From Diprion similis (taxonomy: Eukaryota > Arthropoda > Insecta > Hymenoptera > Diprionidae), in contig NC_060107.1 in the NCBI RefSeq assembly GCF_021155765.1, positions 1,656,501-1,720,500 of the forward strand: a stretch of 64,000 bases of DNA, read 5' to 3'. Position 1 is the stretch's first letter; every line of letters starts with the position of its first letter. Under the pieces are notes generated by a model. That model did no database searches, had not been told where the DNA came from, and saw only the letters and a program-made list of their open reading frames with translations. Shown here piece by piece: positions 26,337 through 39,793 of this stretch. The translations under genes were made by a program, and so were the position numbers.

Positions 26337-27769
26337 CACCCATAATGCGAATATAGAAAAACTGATGATTCACGTCACATTTAAAAAATGCAAACGGATC
26401 ATTTCTGCAATAATCGTCAATGTTTGCGCATGTATTATAATCGACGTGTAGGCATTTGATTTGAAACTTGTTCAGCCTTCGAACGGAATAAATTATACAC
26501 CTTATAGGCATATATAAGCAACGTTTTTTCACTTATTCTTTTTTTTTTTTTTTCTTTTTTCTTTTTTCTTTAATTGGGCATAATCATTGCACGTTACGCA
26601 GGGTCATAGATTACATAGACAGTCTTGGAATCGAGTATACCTGCTTCGCGCGTTGCTTCGGAAAGTTTATTACGGTGGTGACGACGACGACGACGACGAC
26701 GTCGATGACGATTATTGGGATTCAACTCGGTATATATATATATATATTCGTGCGATTCGGTGTACTCGATGTGCAGGCGATTATATTGTTCAGGTGATAT
26801 TGTACGCCGATCGGTATATAGGTAATTAAAAAAGTTAATGAGATGGATCTAGATAGATATATGGAAACAGATAAGCAGATTATAACAGATAGATAGATTG
26901 ATATAGACAGGTTTTTATCGCCTGGTTCTGGTCGCCTCGTTTTAACTCTCTGAACAAAGGAGAATATAATCATTAAATATATACTCGATGTTACTGTCAC
27001 ATACTGATTTCGGACGGACAACCTCGCGGTTATGATTGTTAATTACATTTCAAACTTGTCAGTGAGGAACACGGATTTTTGTTTTGTTTGTTTGTTTTTT
27101 TTTTTTTTTTTTTTTCTTTTATTTTTTCCTTCTTTTTATCGCCGTTTACATCGAGCGACACAACTTTTCATCACACGCAAGGATGAGCTCAATGTCAAAT
27201 TCCCTTTAATTCCGGTAATTAATTGTCAACCTGCATCTACACTACCTATATATTCACATATATATATATATATATATAATATGTATGTATATAAAGGCGT
27301 GACAATCGTTCCCCTGCAAAGAATGATGACTCACGTCATTCGTCCGTATGATTCAGGCAACTCGCATCGTTTCTGTTTGCTAGCTATGCCTGATGCATTA
27401 ATATTTACTATATATATATGTATACATCTATCCTATACTCGTAAATGTGAAATTAGAGAGACGAATGTGGTAACGGAATTGGCCTTTGATCAAATTTCAA
27501 TCGCGCTTCGAGTGATTTTGAAGGACCGCATCATCGAATTTCTTATTTGTTTTTTTTTTTATAATTTTTTTCTTCTCTCGTTCAAATTTGCGACCGTGAT
27601 CATCATATACATGTGATTTCATTTGGTATAAGGAGGACTGTGACCCAGGTATCTACGGAGTCATGATCACATATTCGTCAGGCCGGCCTCTGTCAGGTTA
27701 ATATATTCGACAAACGGTGCGGGACGCATTTTGAATACAAATACATATATCACTTGTATTTGTGCAATA

Positions 27770-27805
<36 letters not shown>

Positions 27806-28360
27806 ATAACATCGATAGGTGTAATAAAAAAACGTCGCTGTAAAACTGCAGCTGCACGATTGAAATCCCTTTTCATTTTTATTCTTCGTTGTTGTTGTTG
27901 TTGTTGTTGTTGTTACTATTATTATTATTAATTTTCTTACTATTTCAACTTCATTTCCGTTTATCGATTATCGCATGAGGAATTTCCGCTCGCGTAAAAG
28001 GATCGGCGAGTATACCGATTCCGTTTCCTTTTCATGATCGAACGATCATTTATCGTTAGCTTTAGGCGTTCGGTATCGGCTAGTATATTATTAATTGTCC
28101 CTCGAAGAAGGCCTAAGTATACTACTATATTTGCATAACGCATCTTAACCGGTATGTATATAACTCGGCCTAAGTCAATTATTATTATAACTAGAACGTA
28201 GTGTTATATACATTATAAGCTTCTGTTTAAAGTCTCTGCGATCGAGACTTGAATGGATCGGCGAAATTGCAGATCGTTTTAAAATCAAGAACAGTGGGTA
28301 TAAACGTATGAATGAATGGCTTTAAGCGTCTAGCTTTGATCTTTCGTTCCGATCTTTCGT

Positions 28361-28399
<39 letters not shown>

Positions 28400-28991
28400 T
28401 TTTAGATGGATTGTTGAGATGTTTTTCGCATGTGCAGATTTTTGATTCACTGATTTCGTTAGTTGTAAACTGCTGTTTCAGACCACCGAATTTTTACACG
28501 TAATGATGTAAGCACGAACGCAGCTGTTACAAAATTTAGAGTGTAGCTTGATTCCTACATTTGTAATTCGTTCAGATTGAAATATATCTGAACTCCAGGT
28601 GTCGATAATCAGCTATTGCAGAGCCGATAGAACGAACGATACAACGTGTAATCCGTAAGACCGGAAGCTTTCGGAGTTGAGAGATAAAGTATGCAAGACC
28701 CTCGACATTGTACCGTGCCCTCAAGCACATAACGTGGCTAATGGATAATGTATTCTAACATTGCGTATGTAATACAATTGCGATGGACTGAAAGTTCGTA
28801 ATTAATAATCACTAATTACTCTACACATTAATATACAATAACAGAAGAAATACGATGGAAATGTGTTGAAAATACCGATTTGTATAATTAATTAATTAAT
28901 TATTAATTAAACATATCGTACGAACCTGGAGTTATCGGCGGTGAGGAAGAATAATCTAACTTCTTTGATAAATAAAAAAATAATAATAAAA

Positions 28992-29023
<32 letters not shown>

Positions 29024-31107
29024 CCAAAGAAAGAAAGAAGACGAAACCAGTCGACGGTGATAAAGGCTGGCAAAGCTCGTTTAAGAATTCCAAGAATAAT
29101 AATTGACCGTGCCAACGTGGCGACGACGGCTCGGTGAGTTTGTTTCTGTATATGTCTGTGTGTGTGTGTGTGACTAGAAATTTAACCTTCCTATTACACA
29201 GTAGGTTGATAGGTAGTTAGGTAGGATGTGGCGGACGAAATGTTTTCCCAAATGGTAATTATCACTGACTAAGCTCCCACACTCGACTAACGAAACCGCT
29301 TCGTAATCGTTCCTTACGATCCCTCTCGAACCTCCTTTCGTCTGCACTACGATTCGAGTTGACGCGTATACGCTGTTTTGTGGATAGGTATTTATTATTC
29401 TATGCAAATCGCTCTTGGCAGTGTGAAATTATTTCTCAGAAAACACACTAAATATCGTTGAATGTCTCTTGTGTAGCTTTATGCAATCCACTGTATCGGT
29501 ACGTTCGTGTATGTAACTTATTGGTTCGCGGATAGATAAGTTCACAGGTTCTTCCGATTGTATTATTCGGTCGTTTATTACTTGTATATGCAGCATTTGA
29601 GAAAAGGAAGAAACTTAAATCACGAGAATCTTAATACCAACTTGTCGATACACGTTATTCCTGCACACACCATAAGTAAGTTGGTATAACTAATTGTGCA
29701 GAATTCGAACCTTTGGTTTAAGAACAGTATAGTGTTTCACTGAAACGGTATTGTCCAATGTCCACGCGTGCAGCAGCAGCAGCAGCAGCAGCAATAACCG
29801 TTTACTCAATGTAGCTTGTTGAACTGTTTTTGTTTCCAGTCACGGTGCTCATTGTTGCTTCGCCTTGACTATAATCTTTGTCATTCCTGGTGTTACATAT
29901 GTGCTTGTAGACACACGCGATACGCGGCTTTGCATGTCTAACTCATCACGACCATCGTCATAATCCACTTTCACGCAAATGTTTCACATACTATGTCCAT
30001 CCGTAATGCAGTGCACAGGCAGAGGCTCTTCTCTTATGTATATATATATATCTATCCTAAATATGTGTACACTGTTGATTCTTCGTCACGATAGGCCGGT
30101 AATCACGATGAGGTTTCAGCAATCCAGTGACCGTTGGCTTTCCCCTTGGGGTCCTTGTGTGTTCCAAAGATATTGTCGCAAAGGTCGCTATCCTAGCTAG
30201 CACATCGTCGACCCTGAGACGATTGGAATCGCGGTTTGTTCCTTCTTCATGTCCTCCAGTCCTTGTCCTTGGACTACTCGAGGAAACGGATTAGTTCCAA
30301 CTAACTGACCACCTCTACCGTCGAGGTTCGGGTTCGTCGTTTAAAACCTGGCGCGTCGATACAACGGAGAGAACCGAATCGGCCGATGGAACTATCGACA
30401 ATGATTCGTGCCAGGAGAAGCCGGGGACGGTTATACCTGCATGCAGACGGATTTTAGACGCGGACGCGTTACCTGCCTGCGGAGAACTGTTACACCGGAT
30501 AACTGCCACCAGCTCATTCCAATTCTTTGACGACTCTATATTCAGCCATCGACGCACTACTTATCTATCATTAAGCCTCGTCGCCGCGGTGCCCCTCGTC
30601 CTCGTCCTCGCCTTATCCTCTCCTCCTCCTCCTCCTCCTCCCTTCTTCTCACCCTCCGGGATGATAACGAGCTGTCGATATCATCGATATATGTACCCAG
30701 ATTTATACATCAGACGAGTTATGTGTACACAGTGTGTATATGTAAGGTACACGACTTTCGAGATAATTGTCAACGGAATCGGACCTCCTTCTCGTGGAAA
30801 TTTCATATCGCCGAAACAATTTCTGGTTCAATTTTCACCCTATTTGATTCCGGAAAGTCTTAGGATGCGGGACGGTTAGTTGATGGAGGTGGTTTGGTTT
30901 CTAATTGTGACAGTCGATGAGCATCGAGTGGTGGGGATGCAGGAAGGTATGCTGGCCGAGTAGACGATTGGCGAACGGCTTATACCGTATGGCTATAATC
31001 GAAGTATGCCATAGTTTTCACGGCCTTGCGCGATTAAGATTTTTATATACCCTATATTCGACGATGTTGCGCTATAAGCGATCGATTTTAATGGTATTAA
31101 TGTTACA

Positions 31108-31145
<38 letters not shown>

Positions 31146-32382
31146 CATTTACTGCAGATGATTTTTTGAAGATGTTTTCATCGACTTGTTCTGCACTTTT
31201 GTCATATAGCGTAAAACAAGCCGACGCGACGGCGAATCCAATTACATACTTGAAAACCTGAGTTATGATCTTCACGCTTTGATTCAGCATCGATTTCAAG
31301 TCTGCGATAGCTTAGATCATAGATTAGATGCACGAAGAAGAAGAGAGACTAACGAGTTGGTAAAAAAAGGTTTAAAAATAAGTTTGAAGGTCCCAGATTT
31401 TCATCTCACGAATTATAGTACTAATTTTCATATTGTTTGTATAAGTTCAGTTTTTCATGGGTAGATTTCCACGGTTTTTGATTCTTGCCAAGGCCTTGTT
31501 GGAAGTGTCTTCTGTTCGAATTGTTCGTGATAATCTTCAGCTTCAGAATAAACTTTATTTCAAGATATGTAGCCGAGTTTTCTAATTGGGAGAATTACGA
31601 TTTAGAGAGAGTAGTAATGCAAGCTTGTAAAATATGCAAATTTTCTCTTCGCCTTTATTCAGTTCTCTTCCATATTTTTCTTGGTTTTTCATACACATTC
31701 GTTTTTCATGTATATACTCGTTATACGTACATGTGCATTATATATTTAATACATAATAGTGTGTTATATATAAAAGGTATGTTTGGACACTGCAACAGCA
31801 TACAATGCAGTGTTAAATTTAAATTAAGCAGGAAAAAAAAAAGAAAAAAAAAATCAACCTTGAACAAGCAGAGCGTAGCTATAATGGGCGATCAGTTTTC
31901 AAGTTTTTACGATACTACTATTCTAATTACGGTGTAAACACGAATTAAAATATTTCGGTAAGAAATATTAACGACGATTCGAACAGTTTTCCGATAGATA
32001 TATATGAATAAATGAAAATTGGGTGTAATTAATGCAACGCCGCCCGAGTAAAACTTGAATTTAAATGTATTAATTATATAACTTCAACGCAGAAGGCACA
32101 CAATTCACGAAATGCCAATATATTACTTTATCTTCGCACTTGAAGAAGTACGAAAACTTACGAAAAATCAACAGCAACAAGAAACATAAAATAATCGTCG
32201 AGGGTGAAACGTTGTCTCGCTCGATTGTAGCATGCTTAATAAATATATTATAGAACGTTCCCCGAGAAGTCAGCTGTCTCCAAAGATTGAGCTGTTTCTC
32301 GTCAATAATCAACAAATTATCGTACCGTAGGAAGACGAGAAAAAACAAAAAAGTAAGTGCTCAGTGCGATCTGGTATACAGA

Positions 32383-32473
32383 GAGTTTTTCTAACAACCA
32401 AACGATTCGTGCGCCTGATTCAGGCGACCAAGGCGACTCAAGCACACGAATCGTTTCGCTGTTAGGAAAACTC
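32383..32473. repeat. cruciform-forming inverted repeat beside the importin-4 3' end
   Basis: Two 29-base arms (32383-32411 and 32445-32473) are reverse complements with three mismatches and share AAACGATTCGTG. The loop contains a second palindrome, CGCCTGATTCAGGCG. It begins about 20 bases past the importin poly(A) signal, on the downstream side. It may be a tiny MITE or a structure at the transcript end. Confidence 0.7.
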
Positions 32474-32493
32474 GTGGCATATTTAACACCGTC

Positions 32494-32499
32494 TTTATT
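32494..32499 (-). terminator. poly(A) signal of importin-4
   Basis: Canonical AATAAA in the sense direction, 52 bases past the TAG stop codon. It is the first such hexamer after the coding sequence. Confidence 0.65.
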
Positions 32500-32551
32500 T
32501 TTTGTTCTTTCCTTGAACAGCCAATAATAATGAAACGTTAAATAACAGCGC

Positions 32552-35500
32552 CTACTGAAAACCGGCCCTTACTTCCGGCGGAAGACTAACCAACAACTCG
32601 TTCCACTGGGTCGGAAAATCGGCTTGTGTTACTCTTAGGAATTTCGTCACTATCTCCTTGCATTCTGTTAAAAGAAGAAGAAGAATAGATGAAAGAATTA
32701 TCGATCATGTTTCAACACTGTTTCTAGTTCACTTTGAATTTATCTGAAATTGGGACTCACCGTCGTCCATCGCTCTGCCCTCATGAACGACGCTTACTGC
32801 TACTTTGAGGAGACTCGGAATGTGGCTTTTGATAACGTCGTGTCCGTTCTCGTAGAGCACCATCACGCTCTTGAACACCGCCTTGTTCTCCTCAAAGTCC
32901 TCGCGAAGAGGTAGCTGCCCTACGAAAACTGGGAATACTTGCTCCAGCGGTAGGATTGTGGGATTTGTTATGATCAGACGCGCGATCGCACCGACAATAT
33001 TGTCCCGTGTTCCTCCATGAGTCTCTGTCACTATCGCTTCCGAAAGAGATTGAAGGATTTCCGAGTAATGTCTGAGTGCCGGAAGAGGGAAAAATTTAGA
33101 AAAATACATCGTCATCACGCACGCAGAGTGATAGTCGCAATCGGTCGAAAGCGGTTTACAAAGGATACGGATAGACGGATTCCTTTCCATGTAACGCTAG
33201 TTCCCCGATTCCGTAGATCGCGTTGTTTCGAACCTCTGCGTTTGGATCTGTTGACAGTTTTAACAGCCTTGGCAGGAGTTGCGGAACGAAGTTTGCTACT
33301 GTCGGACCCAGGGCTGCGAGACACTCGGATATTGTACCGATACCGAACGATCTTTGGGCCTCAGTTTTGTTCTTTTGCTGAAAGAAAAGGGGTTTGTAGT
33401 GAAGGAAACTGTCTGCATCAGTCGACTTTGGTTCGCTAAGTTTTTAAAAACTCTCAGATTGTAATTGTATAAAACCGCGTTTGCTTACCAATTTGGCCAG
33501 GAAAAGAGGAAGCAGTGCTTGGAAGTAGAGAAGGAAATCTTCTGGCTTCATGGCTTTACCAAAACTTGGTAAAACGTCTCCGGCGCATTCAATTAATAGC
33601 TCGTCTTGCTCGGCTTCGGTCTCGTCACCATCCGCCTCATCTTGGTCCTGACATTCGGTTTTACCTGAAAATTGTCCGCTTAATGAAATCATCAATTACG
33701 GAATAGCGTAGGCACGAGCCAATGAATTTCGTCTTTCTCACCCGTCATGACGTCGGTAATGCAGTTTATAATCGCATCTTTGTGACCCTCCTGAATGAGG
33801 ACATCAGATTTTAGTTCTTTGAGGAGTTCGGAGTAAGCGTCAAGCGCAGCAATTGCTACGGAGCATTCCTCGTCTAATCTAATGAGTTCCGCCAACTTAG
33901 GAACAAATACCGAGAGTGCCTTTTGCGTGGCTACTTTGCCCTCGTTTGTATTTATTTTTGAAAAACTTATGCAGAATTGTAGCAGAGCTTCGATTGCGGC
34001 CTTTCTGATATCCTCTTGTGGGTAGTTGATGAGTTTGAAAATTTCTTCAAACGATTTTTCCAAGTATGGCAAGTACGCTTCTCTGTTAAGAAAACAATCG
34101 GATAACTTGTGAACAAACTTTCTGAGAATTGAAAAAAAATCTGTATAACAGAAAGTAGTTCGTACCCAGTGTTCTTAGCGATCTCTTTCAACGCAAGGAT
34201 GGCCTCCTCCTTCTCTTCGACATAAGAATTTTCGACTACGTAGCCAGCTAAGTCATCGTAATCGTCCTCGTTGTCGGTATTCTCAATGTCCTCTTCTTCT
34301 TCTGTCTCACTCGTATCCTCGTAAACTGGAAACGCGGTATTTTCATTGTCCTTGAAGTGTGGCTGCGAACAAAGATAGTTTAAAATCCGACTTGCTCAGG
34401 GTGTGTTACCGTTTTGAACTTACCACAATTCCTTCTGCGCTTTGTATGCTGTGTATCATGGGTTCAACAATTCGTGGCAGAACTGCAGCCAGGTTTTGTT
34501 TCAGTACCGAACTAATCGAGGCGAACAAACCGTAGACGCATTTCTTTAAATCAGGATCTTCGTTTTCGGTCATCAATTTCATACCGAGATTCAAAGACTC
34601 TTCGGCTAGCGGTCGAAAATGATCGTCGCCTATCGTTCTCGCCAGCACTCCCAGGGTATCTGATAAATAAATAGGGTAAATAATATTTCTAAAGAGATTT
34701 TCGTGTCATAGCTTCTCAGTCTGGGTATCTACAAACCTACGGCTTGGATCTGCAGGCACATAGTTTCCGTACTCTGTTTCTCCGTGAGATATCCACGAAG
34801 GTTTTCAACGATCGTTTGAAAGTATGGCATCATATTTTCTTTACTAGCATTTGCAGCTGCTCCGATGGCACTGAGAGCCAGCTCCCTGACGTGTATATCG
34901 GCATTGGGTGTTTGTAGGGCCTTGAAAAGGCACTCCATAAGTATCGGAAGATAAGGCAGAAGTCCCTCGTTTAAATTTTCACAGAAAACTTCTAGGGCGT
35001 AGAACATTCTGTCGACCGGTGGAGACTTGCTGTTGTTTTGCAACTGCATCTGAGAGCATACGTGTCCCAAGTACTCGAACAGAACTGGAAGCAACTCAGA
35101 AGCGTATTGACTAATCTCGGGCTGCAGATGTTCTGCGAATTGACCAAGTGCAAACAATGCAGCATTGCGAACGACCGGTTCTGTACTTGTGATTCCACCA
35201 CAAATACACCTCAAAAACGACTCAAGGTACTTTGATCGAATGAATTCTGAACATCCCTCGGCCAGCACTGCCATCGCTAGGTACGATGCCTTTTTAGAGT
35301 ACACATTGGATCCTTGAAGTCCCGGTTCAACGTGCTGCAACTGTGACAGAAATTGAATCAGGATTTGTTCCATTCAAAATTTAGAGGGTATTGGTGTAGC
35401 CATATTTATTCGGCTCACTCTACTCTTTCTCCTTTAATCTAAGATTTACAATCATAATTGTAATAAATAAAGTCTTTACATACTTACAACGTAAGGGATT

Positions 35501-38327
35501 AATTTTTCTGGTGGAAGGTGCAGGGCTAGAAGGTCCAGGGTTTGTGTCGCACAAGTCATTGGTGTACTGTCATCAACATTATCACAGAAGTAAGCTTCGT
35601 CGGATTCATCCGTGGGTGGTTCAGCCATTAAGTTGAACAACATGTCTAAAAAAAAGCCAAGTAATGGTTCCTGCAAGCTCCAAGTATACAAGTTTATTCG
35701 ACATTACCAATGACAGGTTCGACCAGTTTATGTTTGACGAATGCCTTCTTTTTAGTCTTGGCTAGCCAGCCCATAAACCCAACTGCCTTGACTCTAAGCG
35801 CATCGTCGAGTGTCTTGTTTGCACCAAGGGTCAAACAGAGGCTAACGAGAGCCTTGACATGGGGAGAAATTACATCCATTGCCTGCTCGCAGAGTTCATC
35901 CAGTAGCTCGAAGGCCTCGACCGCCTGTTCTTCATTGGTAACTGCGAGCGCCTGAATGACGCTAATTACCCGAGGCATCATTTGGTGATAGGCGTTTACC
36001 ATCTGAAAAATATTTTGAGTAATATCAAAAATGGAAAAATAATGCGCCGGTCTTTTTATGGCGAAAAAATATACCTCAGGTTGTACTTACGGGTTGATTT
36101 CCTTCCACCAGAGGCACCAAGTGCGTTAGCGTCAATAAAACGTAGAATGCTACAGGGTGTCCCAAGTCCTGAAGCCCGTTCAGTGTGTTTTCCAAGAGGA
36201 AGACCACCGACTGGGCATGCGGTAGGTATGCGTGTGCCGCTACCTCCGTCATCGTGGATAAAGTGTACATGCCGATCTGAGGGTTTGTTCAAATAAGAAC
36301 GGTAATAATAGATACTCAAAATTCAATTTATTATTAGGGATAGGATGGAAAATCGACGCCATTACCGCGTTATCGGCTCACCTCGTAACTTTGACCCACG
36401 TGTTCTACGACCGCTTTTTATATTATCGAAACAAAAATTTAATCATTAGATTTTCCATAACTTGCAGAGTTGAAAAATGTATTTAATCAGCGTGTGTGCA
36501 CAGTAGAACACTTAATTATCTTTAATATAAAGTATTTTCGTTTTTGAAATTTCAGTGCCATCTTTGATCACGTGTTGGAAACAGTCGAACACACTTCGAT
36601 TCCCATTAATCAACCATAGTTGCGGCGTTCTGCTGTTTGCAGAAAATTCGAACACCTAACGTCCGCGGTCAATGATGTAATTCGTGAGTGAAATAACCGA
36701 CATATCGGTATTAATACGCGATCGTGATGATTTTACCTCCTTATCGCCGAGATTTTCGCTCGTTACGGATTGTTGAACGAACTGCAGTACTTCCGGCCAT
36801 CCGTTATTGCCAAGTTCGTGCTTGATCACCGTGCCGATCAGTTGGGCGATCGATTTTCTTACCGAGGAATCCTGTTCGCTGAGAAGTCGCTGTAAAGAAA
36901 GATGATTCTGTAAGTTACATTGCTTTTTTTCTTGTAACCATCGCAAAATATATTATCTACCTTGAGCATCACATCTTTAAAGCTAGCTTTTACTTCCGGT
37001 GAAAGCTTAGCCCAATGGTTCCCTTTGCTCAAACGTTTTCTCATCAAAACGGCCGCGTACTGTCTTATCTGTGTAACGAATTTTCATTACGTCTAGCTAA
37101 TCAATTTTCATAATGTGAAGGGATCATGGATACATGGAATAAAATCGATTGTTTGAAAATGCGATGAATCAACGCGCAATAAATGGCGAAAAAATTCGCA
37201 CCTGGGGGTTGGGCGAGTCGACAACAACTGCGACCAGCGATCCTATGCATTCTGGTTTCTTGAAGGCCTCTCTTAGCTCGTTCGTACCCTGAAAAACGAT
37301 CATTGTTCTTTCCATAGAAATCAGAAAAAAAAGTTTTACATCAGTACAGCATGTTATGCGGGATATTTTTTGATAACATCGCGTTATGTTTACGTTGTAA
37401 TTATTTCTCGCATAAGTATTAACATGCCGATAACGACAATGTGTGCAAAACATTTTTCTTCCACATTATCTGTACAGTGCAAATTACTCCTAACGATATA
37501 CTACACCAATATCGCGCTGGCATTGATATAGGTATAGACTCGCGTGTAAATTCGCGGACAGCATAGCGACACGTGCGGTTAGTCATCGTTTATAATCGAC
37601 GAAAAAAATTAATTATTTCAACGACTAAGTGACTATTAGTCTCGTGTGTAGGTATAACACGATGCACCAACATAACTAGTTTGCATGCGAATCGATAACC
37701 GTATGTAAATATGTATGTTATCTTATATGTAGATGTGAAAGCCGCGCTTTGATCGAGCGATCGAATTTGCCGGTACATATGATCAGGAGGAGATGTTGCA
37801 TTTATACATATTTCTCAAGAAATATAATGTGAGAAAAAGAAATGGGTAGAAGAAGAAGAAGAAGAAGGAGGGGGGGTGGTCGGGAAAATACCAACGACAA
37901 TGAGTAACTCGGTTTTAAAAGTAGCCTTCGATCGCGATCGCACGAGGAATGCGATGTGCACACATCGATAACACGCGCCCCTCTCGTGTGAACGTGCACA
38001 CGTAGCTAACTTCACGCTGGACACAGCCTAGCGCGTACTTCAGAGTGGTGTTGGTCAAGGGGCTGGGAGCACGTGTCGCGGGGTATTGGCCTCGGGACTG
38101 ACCGAAGAAACGTCGTGTGTGTTACATACATGCATACACATTACGTCCGAATCCGCGAATGTTATATTTTTCCCGAACGTGTGTGCTGTTCTATCTATTT
38201 TCTCGTATGTACCTGCTAGAACAGCTGATCGTAGTCTCGTATCCTCGGCTAATGAGTATATCTCTATGCTTACCTGTTTGATTATCGCGTTGTCGGCGAC
38301 CAATAGTTTCTCGAGAATTTTCTCCAT
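32552..38327 (-). CDS. IPO4: importin-4 (karyopherin-beta, 15 exons, 1078 aa)
   Basis: A HEAT-repeat nuclear transport receptor; human IPO4 and yeast Kap123 bind RanGTP and nucleoporins and carry histones H3/H4 and ribosomal proteins. Exons in order: 38274-38327, 37202-37288, 36961-37068, 36737-36889, 36091-36276, 35708-36002, 35488-35645, 34737-35340, 34424-34659, 34166-34362, 33742-34082, 33489-33664, 33160-33377, 32761-33071, 32552-32664. They sum to 3237 nt with consistent phases. Length is within a few residues of human IPO4 (1081). Diagnostic stretches include ELREAFKKPE and IRQYAAVLMRKRLSK (N-terminal RanGTP-binding region), LDLLALHLPPEKLIPYV, NAALFALGQFAEHLQPEIS, a DTLGVLARTIG block, and an acidic Glu/Asp loop in exon 10 (about residues 643-670) just before LPYLEKSFEEIF, exactly where IPO4 has its acidic insert. 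The start ATG opens with MEKILEKLLVADN, as expected. No frameshift or missing exon is seen. Cargo in this species is inferred from family knowledge only. Confidence 0.97.
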
Positions 38328-39758
38328 GGTGGGAATATTTTTCTAAACCACCGCGCCGAGGCTCTGTCACAAAAATAAAAATCTTCCTCAATCGAACCTC
38401 AAATATTGCTGGTCCAGTTTTTCCGGTGTTCTTCTCGCAAGAGTCAAGCCAGAGGCGACACGAGGATATCCCGTCGTCGTTCCACGGTTTCAGACAGCGG
38501 CACTGCCACCGGTGATTCGTTCCGAGCGTCGCACCGTCAACAACGCCACGAACCCAGTGCTGGCAGGGTTATGCAGTGAATTGGTGCTTCAGCATATTAC
38601 CGACTGTAGGTAAGAGTTATCAACAATCTCGGGTTACCTACCGTGGATAAAGAAAACATTACTTATAGAGTTAAGTTGTAGACGCATCACAGCGACACTG
38701 TCGATAATTTGTGTCGCGTCGGTAATTCAAGGCACTAAATCATGACTAAATCGAAACGTTTTTTAGCGCCGACGGAGGAACTCTGAATCGTTCTAAATAT
38801 TATCAATTGCCGAGGACCGAGAGGGATAGAGAAAGTTAAAGAAAAAAGGATAGAAAGAGAGAACTGTTAGAGAGGTTTGAAATGAACATTTTGTAAATGT
38901 TTAATGAGCGGGTGTTTACTACGAGAAGGGGGGAATAATATACAATAGTAATGTAGCGTTTTAATGATATACACCCCGGTCGATCTGTGTAGATTCCCGG
39001 GTTTCCTTCTTGTTGCACATAGTTATAAAGACCGTCAGGGATCCCGGCAGACTTTGGCTAGCCATACCGTCTACGTACTCCACTATCCTATACCTATATA
39101 CACACTATCTCAGTCACGGGAATGATAATATTTTGCTTTTATACCCATACCACACGTATATATAGGTATATATACGTTTTAACGTTTTATCAAGGATTGT
39201 TCTTCCGTATTTATGTAGTTTTCGTCGTTCACCTTTTTGCGCCGTATAACGTAATCAGTAAATCATACAATATTATTTCATTCATATAGAAAGTATCTGC
39301 GATCGTGAATAATTTGCCGAAATTGAAATATTCCAAGTGCCGATATTATCGTGCACATAAGTTATATGGAAAAATTTTAAATAAAAATTTTTTTTCATTT
39401 TTCTTTATTTTTATTTCTGTTTTTTCGTATATCCGTTTATATCCGGTTTCAAGTATCAGGAAATTCTCCCTCCCTCCCCTTCACCGGACGGGTTGAATCT
39501 CGCGTATAATATTGTTCTGCGTAAATAACGCGCTCGGTGTTGAAAGCTGCAGTTGGCAGAAAAGAAAAGAGTGACGGTGGAGGAGAAAAAAAAGAAAAGA
39601 AAAAGGAATCGAATCAATTAAAGAAGGGTGAAGAAAAGAGGGGAGAAGAGAAATAAAGAAAGAAAATGAGAAGGTATTTTCACGGTTTTCCTTTGAGCAT
39701 AATAGGAGGCCAGGAATAGAGGAAACCGGGGTGAACGCGGCGCGCGGCAATTGATTAG

Positions 39759-39793
<35 letters not shown>

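Larger units (their letters stand above)
23260..32380. other. intergenic DNA between the cyclase and importin-4 genes
   Basis: No coding exon with family similarity was found on either strand. The contents are (TA)n runs near 24188-24201, 24987-25010, 27258-27279 and 28363-28395; (GA)n near 23956-23970; GAC, ATG and TTG triplet runs near 26682-26700, 27770-27802 and 27890-27914; a 53-base T tract at 26284-26336; a CAG-type run near 29771-29793; and the palindromic element at 25709-25799. The cyclase promoter should lie just above 23260, but no TATA box stands out. Confidence 0.6.

Noticed and set aside
30315..30557. 80-codon minus-strand ORF upstream of the cyclase
   Set aside because: Looks moderately protein-like, but there is no domain, no conserved splice pairing and no neighbouring exon.
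33017..33439. 140-codon plus-strand ORF
   Set aside because: It is antisense to importin-4 exons 13-14 and the intron between them; a shadow.
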